Positions 19,601 through 31,600 of a stretch of 64,000 nucleotides of DNA are shown here, piece after piece. Each line of letters starts with the position of its first letter. Position 1 is the first letter of the stretch. The stretch is from NCBI RefSeq assembly GCF_030867095.1, contig NC_081833.1:76265395-76329394 (forward strand), in the 5' to 3' direction. The notes beneath the pieces are model-generated. The model had not been told where the DNA came from, did not search any database, and saw only the letters and a program-made list of their open reading frames with translations. The stretch is from Alligator mississippiensis (taxonomy: Eukaryota; Chordata; Crocodylia; Alligatoridae). Made by a program: the position numbers and the translations under genes.

Positions 19601-21869
19601 AAGGGCATAGGCAGGCTCACGGAGATAGCAGTTTTATGAATCTATATGTCACTCAGGACGATAGAGAATTGCAGTTGCAGGACGCTCCCCCACCCGCACT
19701 GCGACAAGGAAGCTCATGATTTATCCACAGTGAAACCATGGACAATGTGTGCAGCCACGTGTAACTGCTATCTATGGCTTACGAGGGCAGAAGCAGAAAC
19801 TGCTCCCGAGCCCAGAGTCTAAGTGCTCTGTGCCAGCAGAAAGCAAAGGGTAACTATTCAGTATCAGGGCTGTGCATGCTTTGTGAGGCCCAAGGCCATA
19901 CGATGCATCATCAAGGTGAGCGACTGCCCTTGGACAGATCTAGTGTTGAATCTCTGCGTTACCTGCATGAGGGTAGTTTACCCCCCCGGGGGGGGGATAC
20001 CAAAGGATAGTAAATATGCACAGTAGGGTCAGGCATCGCGGTGATGAGTAGTATAACTGGTCTAAAGGAACAGTCAGGTTCTGGAGCAGAGGGCGCTGGA
20101 GATGCGTCCGCAGTCCGTGTGAATGAGACCGGGCCTGGGTTCTCAGGCTAAATGTCTTTACTTCCACTCCTCCTCCTGTCTTAATCAGTTCATCTATACA
20201 GTGCCTTTGTTTTCTATTTCTTTGATTGTTTTTTGGGCCTGACTCACTTCCTTATTCAGAACCATTAAAACCAGACAAGTTAAACTAGTCTCTATGCCAG
20301 CTCTCAAGGCAGAGCTGCCACTGCTGTCTGAGCCAGACAAGACAGCAGTACCATTTGATTTGGGAGGCACCAATAGAGCTATTTCCTTACCTGCAGTAGC
20401 AAAAGATGGTCTTCTTTCTGACCAGAAAGTAACCTAGAAGATCCGTTGCAAAGATGGGTGGGATTGTCAAGGGGCTAAACACCCAGCTGCAACTGCATTT
20501 AAATAGGTCTTCGTGCCCAGCACCTTTGGATTGCTTTGGAAATCCCAGCAGTTTCGCAGTTCTGGCGTTACTCTGCTCACCCTCCCTGCATTACATGCAA
20601 CATCAGCTAGCTTCACAACTAGCCGTAGCACTTCTTGTGAGTTGTGGGCTTCAGTGGTGAGGCTATGGGTATGAGCCGCATGGCCTGCTGCTCACCTTGT
20701 TATATGGTTGATTATATTTAATATAATGACTAGTTACAAAAAAAAATCCCTTTTGCAACAGTTTGCGTGAATAGAAGTGATGGACTGGAACCTCAGGCTC
20801 CGACTCCTCTCATTTCTGCATTGAGCTTTGAAACCATCGTCTTCGGCATCACTTCAGCATGCTGGACAGAAGCAGCATCAAAAACGCCCCCGTCACAAGG
20901 CTGCTGTGTACTCCAGCAAAGCATGCACAGACCTTCAGTGGAAAAAACCCAAGTGGCCAAACATGTCATTCTGCGGTTTTCCACGTGACCACGGTTTGCT
21001 TTGTTTTTCTCCTTCGCTGGCGTTATGGCACCTAGGCACTTTGGAGATTTGTGAGACGACAACAATCGTACTGCGCGTATGCAAAAGGGCTGGAAACGAA
21101 CCAGCGATAACGTGTTCCTGCTGGGCCTCGAAGCGAGCGAACACCCGGAGACCCCAAAGCAGCACTCCTGTTGTTCGGCTAAAGGAGGCTGCCCCGAAAC
21201 TAGACCCACCGTGTCATCCGCAATCTACTGAAATAGCGCAGCCGCTCTGGACTCCTCAGCTGCGTTTTGATTTGTTACAGGCTATAAACCCGAACACGTC
21301 AGCACTTTGGATCGGGCATTCGTGGCTCTGCTTGTTACCGCTTGAACCTTGCTTTAACTTCCATGGCAAAGAAAGGGAAAAGCGGTCGGGCTGGTCCCCT
21401 GCTCATGTGGTCAGACTAGCTCAACCAGTAACTGAAGAGACATGCCTTTCCTCTGAAAGGGCAAGATGGGTGTCCCCCACCTCGCCTCCCTTCCCTACAA
21501 CGTTTCCCTTCGCTTACTGAGCAAACACCAGATCGGTCGGGCAGGGGCAAACCTGGCGCAGCTCGAGGCTCGAGACCAGACGGGCCGGGGCTTTCCAGCC
21601 TGGAGAAGGGTGACCGGGGGGACCGACAAAACAGCCACGGCGTGGGGAGAGCGGACTGCGGTTTCGTATTTGCCGCCTCTCGCAGGGCCGGCTGCCCACG
21701 GGAAGCGGGTTGAAAGCCGGAAAAAGGAGGCTGTCTTCCGCACAGCGTCTGGTTTGCGGCGGAGCTCGTTGCCAGATGTTAGTGGGGACGTAACCAGACC
21801 GAGACAGGAATAGCCCCGGCGTGCTCGGCCCCAGGTCTGGCCACCGCGCCTCTGCTGCCAGATGTCCAG

Positions 21870-22195
21870 ACCTGTGGGGCCCGATCCTGGTGCACGGGGC
21901 TGGGCTGGGCAGGGATGGGAGTGACGCTCTGGGGCCTGGTTCTGCTCTGTGGGCCAGGTGGGGCTCCAGGGCCCGATCCTGGTATGCTGGGCTGGGCAGG
22001 GCCCGATCCTGGTGCAGAGGGCCCAATTCCGGTATGATGGGTAGGGCCTTTGGGCCGGATCCTGCTATGCTGGGCTGGGCAGGGCCCGATCCTGGTGCGC
22101 AGAGCCCAATTCTGGTATGCTGGGCAGGACCCTAGGGCCCGATCCTGGTATGCTGGGCTGGGCAGGGCCCCAGGGCCCGATCCTGGCACGTGGGA
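21870..22195 (+). repeat. GC-rich minisatellite, about 30-bp sub-units
   Basis: Repeats of GGGCCCGATCCTGGTATGCT followed by GGGCTGGGCA, with variants AGAGCCCAATTCTGGTATGC. About ten degenerate units span some 325 bases, partly arranged as a higher-order unit near 110 bases (compare 21970-22050 with 22052-22130). It ends about 330 bases before the CYB5B start codon. Confidence 0.75.
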
Positions 22196-22522
22196 AGAGG
22201 TGGGCGGGGCCCCAGGGCGGCCGGGAGTGAGGCAAGATGGCGGCGGCGGAGCCGGCAAGAGGGACGCCCGCTGATTGGCCGCGCCTCCAGCACGGCGCGG
22301 CGCCATTGGCTGCGCGCGGGAAGCCGGCCGCCTCCGCTTAGCCATCGGGAGTGGAACCACAGGTGGCCGCGCGCTGCCGCCGGCGCTCGCCTGCCATTGG
22401 CCGGACGTGAGCGCGGCAGGCAGGGGAGCGCGGCGGCCATTGGCTGGGGGACGGGGCTCGGGGACGGCGGCCGCCGCGGGCCAAGCTAGCGGCGAAGCGA
22501 AGGGACCGGCGGCGGCGGCGGG

Positions 22523-22660
22523 ATGGGCGCGGAGCCGCGGCGCGAGGCCGGGGGCAGCCCCGTCTTCACCCTGGAGGAGGTGTCGAGGCGGGGCTCGAGC
22601 CGGGAGGCCTGGCTGGTCATCCACAGCCGCGTCTACGACGTCAGCCGCTTCCTGGCCGAG
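22523..22660 (+). CDS. CYB5B: CYB5B exon 1 (coding part)
   Basis: Forty-six codons, [20 protein letters not shown] and on to [16 protein letters not shown]. Human has LWLVIHGRVYDVTRFLNE at this place. Donor GTGGGC, phase 0. The 5' UTR lies upstream in the CpG island. Confidence 0.92.
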
Positions 22661-25600
22661 GTGGGCCCGGGCCCAAGGCTCCGCGGAGGCGGGGCGGGGC
22701 GGCGCAGTGGCCGTTGGCGGGGGCCCGCTCCCGGGAGCCCGATGTATTTTCCGGGCACGTAGTTGACTGCGGCCCGAAGAAATGCTTCGTCAGACTCACG
22801 AGGCAGAAGGGGCGCGTGCGGGGTCTTCCTCCCGAGCCGTGTCAGGCGGGGAGCCGCCCCCCCCCCCCCCCCATGGGCTTGCGGGGAGTGCGGGCTCTTC
22901 CACGGGAAGGCTTGGGCAGGGCACGGAGGGTCCTGACACCACGGTGCCTTTGACCCCGGGGGCTGCCCCGGGTCCGCTCGAGCTGTACGGCGTCTGTAGA
23001 GACACGCACCGGGGAAGCCTTGCCCTTCTCTGCAAGGGTCTCCAGCGTCTGGAACGCGCTCGCGGCGCGGCTGGTGCAGTCACCGCCCTCCCTCGGGGGT
23101 GGCATGGTGGGTCGGGTGGGAAGGGACCTGAGCAGATGGTGAAGTGCGACCCCTGCCACGGCAGGAAGGGATGCTGGGGTCACACGACCCGGCCACGTGT
23201 TCATCCAGCCTCCTTTTGAAGCCCCCCAGGGTCGGAGCCAGCACCACGTCCCTTGGAGGCCGGCTCCAGGTCCTAGCCGCCCTGACAGCGAAGTCGCGCC
23301 TCCTGATATCTAGTCTGCATCTCCTTCTGCCAGCTTGTGGCCGGTATTTCTAGTCACTCCTGGTAGTGCTCGGGGGAACAGGGACTCCCCCAGTGCCTGC
23401 TGGTCCCCCTTGGCCAGTTTATAGACGGCCACTAGACCCCCCTCAGCCTTCTCTTGTGGAGGCTGAACAGGTTCAGGTCCCGTCGCCTCTCCTCGTGGGG
23501 CCTGCCCTGCTGCCCCTGACCATGCGGGTGGCCTCCTCTGGACCCTCTCCACGCTGGCCACATCCCTCCTGAAGTGCGGCGCCCAGAACTGGATGCAGTA
23601 CTCCAACTGCGGCCTGACCAGTGCCACATAGAGGGGGAGGATCACCTCCTTGGCCCTGCTCGAGATGCATCTGTGGATGCACGACAAGGTGCGGTTGGCC
23701 TTCCTGACCGCGTCCCCACACTGTGGGCCCATGCTCATTTTGGCATCAGCGATGACTCCAAGATCCTTTTCTGCCTCTGCACTGATGAGAAGGGAGTTCC
23801 CCAGCCTGTAGGTCTGCTGCTGGTGCTTCCTCCCCAGGTGCAGCACCTTGCACTTGTCAGTGTTGAACCCATCCTGTTCTCATCCGCCCACCCCTGGAAC
23901 CTGTCTAGGTCCAATTGCAGCCTGTTCCTCCCTTCTAGCGTGCCCACTTCTCCCCACACCTTAGTGTCATCTGCAAATTTGAACAGGGTGCTTTTTACCC
24001 CCTCGTCCAAGTCGCTGATGAAGATGTTGAACAGCGCAGGCCCGAGGACCGAGCCCTGCCCACATCTCTCCAGGTCGAATAAGACCCGTCCACTGGCTGG
24101 AGGGCCGCCCTCTGGGTGCGGCCCTCCAGCCAGTTGACACCTACACACATAGATGGGTTGCCAACACCACAGTCGCCTAGTTTTTTAACGAGAATGGGGT
24201 GAGAGACCATGTTGAAGGCCTTCCTAAAGTCCAGAAAGACTAGGTCCACCGTGACACCTGTATCCGAGGATTTTGTGACCTGGTCGTTGAAGGCTTCCAG
24301 GTTGGTCTGACAGGACCTGCCTCGAATGAACCCGTGTTGATTGCCCCTGAGTATGATCTCCCCTGCTGGTCCCTTGCAGATGTGCTCTTGGATAATTTTC
24401 TCAAAGAGCTTCCCCAGGACCGAGGTAAGACTAACGGGCCTATAGTTTCCTGGGTCCTCCCTTTTTTGAAAATGGGGACCGCATTGGCCCTTTTCCAGTC
24501 CTCTGGCACCTCACCAGAGCACTACGAGTGCTCATAAGGTGTTCAAGATGAGGCTAGACAAGCATTTTACAGAGCTCGTCTGACCCCAATAACTTCCTGC
24601 CCACAGCAGGGGACCAGGCTTGATGATGTAGTAGGGTCCGTTCTGGTCGTTTGATTCTATGATTTGTTGCCAGACTTCCATGGTCTTGGGTCCCAGATCC
24701 TTGATGTACCCATGCCTGGCACCCTGAGTCTCCAACTGAGGGTAGGGCCCCCATGTACTAAGCACTGTGCACATGCGGAAAGATACAGGCCCTGCCCTAC
24801 GTACCTTTTAGTCTAAATGGTTGTGAGAGGAAGCAGGCACCTGAAGGCGAGCATCCTAGGTCACGCGGCAGGTAAATACATGGCAGAGCCAGCAGCAGTA
24901 GAACCTCAGTCGCCTGCCTTCTGCCCCAGTTTGCTAGACAATTCCGTGTTCCCTAGTTCGAGTGCCTGTCACGTTCCTGGAGGAGTCTGGTGGAGTCCAC
25001 AGGCACAAGCAGAACTAGCTGTCCTGGCCAAACTCCGTGGCTCAGGTCCTCATTTAAAAAAAACAACAACAGAGAAACCCAAGAGCAGGCTGCTTGTGAG
25101 TGCCTTGCTCACTCCCTACCCTTTGTAATAGTGCTAATGCTTTGCCTACCCTTAAGCACTTTGCCATTTTAACTGGGGCATTATAGTTTATTTTTGGACA
25201 CAGTAATGCTGTGATAGAAATGCTTATACTGCTGCTTTGCTTTCTGAGCTAAGTAACAATAATATAGTGGTACAGCTCCAGGACTGGTAATACTAAAGCC
25301 GAGCCTGCACTAAGCCTTCTTCTGAAGGCCGCAGCTGGAGTACTGTGTCCAGTTTTGGGCCCCGCAATTCAAAAAGGATGTGGAGAAGCTTGAGAGAGTG
25401 CAGAGGAGAGCCACGCGCATGATCAGAGATCAGGAGAACAGACCTTATGATGAGAGGCTGAGATCCATGGGACTCTTCAGCCTGGAAAAGCGCAGGCTCA
25501 GGGGCAATCTGGTGGCCACCTATAAGTTTATTGGGTGTTCACCAGGATCTGGGGGAACATCTGTTCACCAGAGCCCCGCAAGGGATGACAAGATCCAACG

Positions 25601-28600
25601 GTCACAAACTCCGTCGCAACCGATTCAGGCTGGACATAAGGAAGAACTTCTTTACTGTCCAAGCCCCCAAGGTCTGGAATAGACTGCCACCGGAGGTGGT
25701 TCAAGCACCCACTTTGAACGCCTTCAAGACACGTTTGGATGTTTATCTTGCTGGGATCCTATGATCCCTGCTGAGTTCCTGCCCCTGGGGCAGTGGGCTG
25801 GACTCGATGATCCTTTAGAGTCCCTTCCAGCTCAAAAGTCCATGAAATCTATGATACAGTTTACATCCATGTAGGGTTTACGTATGTGTGCATTCATTTA
25901 TTCTAAATGAAAATGTTATACCAGCAAAACCCCTAGGCTTGATGTAATTAGCAGCACAAAAAGAGCATTTAACCATACAGTTAATTTTGCTCAAGGAAGC
26001 TGCAGTTACTTGTCAAGGCTGCTCTGCCCCAGGGCAGGGTTTGCTAGTATAGCCAGACCAGTAGATGTCTTCTAGAGTGTGCACAAGCCTGTGCCTACAC
26101 TAAAGTCTATGGCATAGCTCTGCTGGCAGGAATCGCGCTGTTTATTGGCACAGCAAAGCTTTTAAATGTAGATTAGGCCTTAGTTTATTGACAAAAGCTA
26201 GTTCTAGCCCTGTTAGTACTGTGTAATCAATACAGGTATTGGAGAGCAATATGGAGACGGTCAGATCCAGGGACTTTAGGCTTGTTTAAAATATATCACA
26301 GTGACTGATCAATTGTTCTGCTTTTAGATCTCTGAATTGCTTTTAACTGCAGATGTCAGGGGTTCGGCATGGAATGTTCCTCCCAATCCTCTGTAATTGC
26401 TTGGGCAATTGCTAATTGCTGCCTGCTCTAACCCTGGGCCACATGTTATTTGTACAGGATTGCTGAACTCACTGAAGTGCTATTGCAGGGTGATTGCATA
26501 AACTCTAGGAGGCCTCTGTTAGGAGATTGTTGAACTGCGCTTCCTGGTCTCCGACTAGCCAGGTGTTGGGCAGTCTGAATATTTGAAGCGTGTAGGTTGC
26601 AATCTAGATTATTTTAGCCCTTTTTTTTTTTTTTGGTAATGTTGCGTCACTGATTGCATAATGGGAACAGCAGCTAAGACATTGGACTCGCCCCATGGCA
26701 AAAGTCCACTGGGTCATGAGAACTGGATGAAAAGAGGGAGATCTGCAGATTCAGGAGCTGCTTTTGCACGCAAAATCCCTGAGCTGGCTTGTCTGTCTCT
26801 CTCCCAAGGCTGGCTCTGCAGCAGTGGACTGCATGCTTCAAAAGTCCTGGGGTGAAGCACAGCCATTTTTGTCTGTCCCTTTTGAATATTTAATGCTGTC
26901 ATTTGCTCTACAGTCGAAATGTACTAAACCTAAGGATGCAAGTTACAGTAGCGTCTCTGTGCTGCGGTTGCAAAAGTCTTTAAATGCCTTACCCTAGTTT
27001 TCGATGTAGCTCACAAGTAGAATGAAAAGGGTGGAGGAGTCGATCCTCCACCCACATTGAACAGCCAGTGGGAAGCAGGGGAAGGAGTCAAGGTACCTTT
27101 TTATCATTATAATCTGTCTTAGCTGTAAACAGCTCTCTTCTGCCAGCCTGCTCCTCTCCAGGACCTGCTTCCTCACCGTGGTCAAGCTGCTGTTTCGGGC
27201 AGTTAATATCCTCCCCACCATTTGCATTTCTGCTTGTCTTAAACACCTGTGTTACAGAAGTGGCCGTCACTCTTTAACATAGATACTCTTACAACCCCTC
27301 CCGCAAGGCAGGTATTATCCCTCCCATACAGATGGGAAATTGAGATATGCAGAGGCAAAGGCCCCAGTATTAGGGGTCCAGTTCCCCCGATTTCTAAGTA
27401 GGAGTTGGTGTCAAGGGACCTTTGTGTATCTGGATCTAGGTGACTTGCCGAGTGTTGACTGGAAGCCAATGGAAGGGAATTAGCTTTGGCTTTGGAGGGC
27501 CAGGGTTAACATGCTGACCACTGAGCCATCCTCAACGAGTAAGAGCGTTTGCAAGAACTTATTCTGTCCCTTTATAAAGAGACCCTACAAATCACAAAGC
27601 TGCGTTCTCTGACGGTTTTTATCTGATGCTATTACAAGCAGTACTTGGAAGTCCTATAAATGAAGGTGATCAAAGGAGAAGATGCTGTGCTGTGAATCTG
27701 ACAGAGCTTTGTTGTACGCTCGCTTCCCCTTGGTGCGGCCCTTTGACATATGCAGGGGAGGAGAGAGAAGTTCCGCGTGGAAAAGCCTGACTCTAAAACC
27801 ACAAGAAATGTCAGGGTGCTCGGATGCGGGTGGAGGAGCTGGGAAGTTTATTTCCTATATGTCTGTGCAAACAGAGTGGGTTTGAAGTCAATGCTGAGTC
27901 TGTCTCTCTGGGAAGAGTGGCCCCAGTAATGAGAACCCTTGGGCATGGCCTCTTAAGGGATAGGCTGAGGATGAGGGTGTTTTGCCCTCTTCCTTCACAG
28001 GGCTGGCAGACATGACTTCATGAAATCCACTCAATTCAGCTTATTAATGGAAAGAGCCTAGGCCAAGAGCAAGGCAGGCTGGGCAGTCTTGCCGCAGCTG
28101 TATCCTACATGAAGTTGTATTCAAACCAAACCAAAATCAGTGGTGCCCTAAGTGCCACCTTCTGTTTGTGGAATGAAAACCGTGAAGCTAATGAGCGGCC
28201 TGTTAGACACTTTCTGGACCAGGATGGAAGCATAGTTTCTGTCCTGGAAAGGCAAGGATCCAAGCATCGTTAAAAAGCTATTGCATGGCTGATTGTGCCA
28301 CAGAGCTGAGGGGCTGCAGCTTCCTGTTTCCATGGCATGGGCAGCGAGGAATAGGTTAAAGCTGGGGTTTTAAAATCCTCCATGTATCCCAATGCATTTG
28401 TCTCCTGCAGACTCAAAGATGGCTGGGACCAGAGCACTGCGAGGGCCAGCAGCAGGGAGCAAAGGCTGGACTCCTGCTCTTGTTTGCCAGCAGACGTGTT
28501 TTCAGATGAACAGTTAATGACCCCCGGAGAAGGGTCCTGTTGCATTTCAACAAGTTTCAGGTAATGAAGAGCCTGCTGGGCCCATGTAAGATGAACTCTG

Positions 28601-31600
28601 CCTGCCTGGGTGGCTCCTGTCCTTGTTCTCTGGCCTTGTTCAGAACTTGCAGGTCATTCTTTCACAATAGTGCTGCTGCCTGTAACGTGTTATTACTCCG
28701 ACACCAGGGATTGGGGATGAAAGCCTCTGCACCTCTCCTCAAGCTAACCGTCACGTGTCCCATCTGATCCAATGATCTAATTAGCCAAAGAGCTTAGTGT
28801 CACTTCTGAGCTTGTGTACGGAGTTTATCTTTGGCTTAGTGGGTTGGCGAGAGCTGTTCCCAGCCCCCTGGATGCAGACTGGTATGACAAGCTTGTGTAA
28901 TGGGAACTCTGGCTTCACCCGGGAGTCCCTGTACCGTGTCCATGCTGCATGCACTGTTTGCCACGGTCCCCAGTCCTCGTTGCGTGGGTTGGGGTAGGTA
29001 CATCGACTTGTGTCCCTCCCCCACAGCTTATCTGAATTGCCCGAAAGCAGAGGGGCTCACTGTCTGCCCCTGCGCTGCTCTCAGGGCTAGTAATGGTAGA
29101 GGCTGCCTCAGGAATAGGATACAAGGGCAAACGGTTTCCAAGGTGCCCCCATACAACAGTAGACATACATTAAAAGTGAGGGCAAGTTGAATCTGGGAGT
29201 ACAGCAGCTTTCCTTGATCACCTCTGCCCTTGTTTGGGGGAACAACTGACCTAGAGTTTGATGTCAGAGGACAATTTAAACACTCCTCTCTCAAGCACCT
29301 GTTGTGACTTACAGCGGGGTCAGGGCATGAGTGTGTTGAGTCGATGGCCTGTGCGAGGCCTGGTTGTGGTTCAGGCCTCCATCTCCCAGTCTTCTCTTTC
29401 CAGCAGCACTGGTGGTACGCTCCAGCACTAGTAAGTGCTTTGCCATTCGGGTGCTGCTGCGTACAGGTGTTGATGGCGCTTGATGTTATTTTCTTGCCTA
29501 TACATTAAGTATGAAGACATCCTGCTCCAGCAGGGAAAGGATTCTGGTTGTTAAAGCACTATTGCTGAGGGAAAGCTGAGTCCTGGCACCAGGCAAAATG
29601 CTCGCTTATTTGTGTGTGTTCCCATTTTTGTTTAATTAAAAAATGTATTAAGAGCTTCATTAACTTATTCTAGCCTCTTGGCTCCTCCTGCAGTGCAGTC
29701 TTAATACTGAACCTCGAATATTGCCCAGAGCTTTTTCATTTCCCTGTAGGGGCTGTAGCTTTATGAAGTTTCCTGGAAAACTAACCGATCTCTTATAAAA
29801 ATAGTGTCTGTTTTTGCATTTGCCCTGGTATGACAAGGTAAGAACTGTCTGGCTCCATTGCTGGGTGTCTAGACTAGGGAGTCAGTTTTAGAAAGGTGAT
29901 GTCTGGTCACTTCTTGAATGCAAGTCCACTTAGGTCAAAGGGCTGATCATGGTGAAGGATGGCTACACATGTCCACATATAACTTCCTTTTTCTTCTTTA
30001 TTCTTCTTGCATACAACTTTACTTTACATGTTTTTTTAGCAAGTTCATCCAGCAATTTTGTTAGAGAAAGCGTCGATGCGTTTCGGACCCAAGAGCGGAA
30101 GGACAAGTGAGCTGTGCCGGTCTAGCCTTCTGCCTGCTGTTTACAAAAGCAGAGTGTTCCTAAAAGGCAGTATTTACTCCAGCCTCTGTGGATTCCACTG
30201 TCTACCCCTGGTTTTTTGGGATTGGGTGGATTGAAAAAGTAAATTATCTTTGAAAGTAACATCTGGTAGAAATCCCATGGCTCTGCAAGCAGGGCTCTGA
30301 CAGAGCTGGAAGGTTGTTCTGGATAACGACATGTAACCTGGCAATCCCCAGCGGCCCACTCTATAATTGCGGTGTTGCTTGGCTTTTGTTGAAGTCTAAG
30401 ACTGCAAATGTCCATATTGCGCCTGCTCCAGGCAGCACAAGCCACCTATTAATAAGGTTTGTTATGGACCTGGACAGAACGGGGGACTCATCCAGGGCAA
30501 AGTGCTGAGGGCTGCAGAAGCTGGCTACAATGTGTGACTGGAGCTCAATGATTTGCCTGGCATTGGGATCACAAACACGGTATGTTTGGTATGACATGTG
30601 GTATCCAAGTGGAAAGATCTGGATTTTTGGCAGCAGATTCGGGCAGTCTGGGGAAGAGGAGGGGCATTAACTACTGCTCTGTGTCTGTGGGAGGAAAGAG
30701 GGATTGCAAAGGGAAACAGGTGTTTCTCTGCTGAACTGAATTTACAGTCCCTGTGTATCTTCTCTTCTGCAGGCTCACAGGCTGTGGGGGAAACTTCCAG
30801 GCAGCAGGGAGTGGGCCTCACCTTCTTGGTCTACACATGTGGTTGTGGATGCTTTAGAAAGCCCTGTGCCCAAAGGCACCTAGAGTCCTGATTTCTCTCA
30901 AGCTCATTGTTCGCTCACTTACTCTTAGGGGGCTGCACTTAACAGGCCTGTTGGCTGGTGATCTTTGCTGCTGGAGTTCTGTTTCTGGCTTGTGAATCAG
31001 CCAGTGCTGGGGTACTGAGAAGTGTGTCCAGCCCTTGCAGAAGGAGCACAGCCAGAGAGCTTCTATCAGCAGATGCCCCTTGGCCTCTAAGGTTTGGTCT
31101 GTGCTAGAAACTTTTGTTAAGATAGCAATGTTGATTAGGAGTGTGGCTTTCTAAGAGAGATTCCTGCACCCGCAAAATACTTATATGCAGCCCATGCCAT
31201 CAAGAAATGGCACAGGTGTCTGTAATCGTACACCTAACAGACTGTGCTGTCAAAACCTCTCGTAGACATGGGCACGCTGGGGGAAGGACTCGTGCTGGTA
31301 ATCTCTAGTTCTGCAGTGGTTGATTGCTGGTCATTCCAGCTTTCCAGCCATGAGCTGGGCAGTAGGGCTCCACATAAATTAGGGGAAGAAGCCAGGAGTG
31401 TGTCCCTAAGGAGAAGGAAACTAGTATCAGCGACTGAGGTGCTTCAGAGGTGAGTCTTTAGAATTAAGCTCAAACAGTAACATTTAGCTTGGGTGCTCTC
31501 TCTGGCTGCTGAGTGTTCACAGCTTCCTACTTAGAATTTCAGACTAGACCACATTCAGTGCTGGCGAACAGGCTGCTTCAGAGTGCAGGCAGGAGTTGCA

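Larger units (their letters stand above)
15600..21430. other. Intergenic region between TERF2 and CYB5B promoters
   Basis: About 5.8 kb with no supported gene. It contains a degenerate two-copy tandem repeat (about 16010-16082), old LINE/SINE-like remnants (18365-18440, about 18600-19600) and a C7/G9 palindrome near 19981-19997. An open frame of 230 codons (20828-21520, plus) has no recognisable domain. Confidence 0.5.
21440..23110. promoter_or_regulatory. CYB5B: CpG island and promoter of CYB5B
   Basis: CG-dense region including the 5' flank, exon 1 and the start of intron 1 of CYB5B. Four CCAAT/ATTGG boxes lie at about 22272-22279, 22303-22309, 22393-22400 and 22437-22443. A GC-rich minisatellite lies upstream. 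No TATA box noticed. Confidence 0.7.

Noticed and set aside
21779-22624. 281-codon minus-strand proline-rich protein
   Set aside because: It lies over the CYB5B promoter minisatellite and CpG island, where stop codons are rare; no domain and antisense to CYB5B exon 1.
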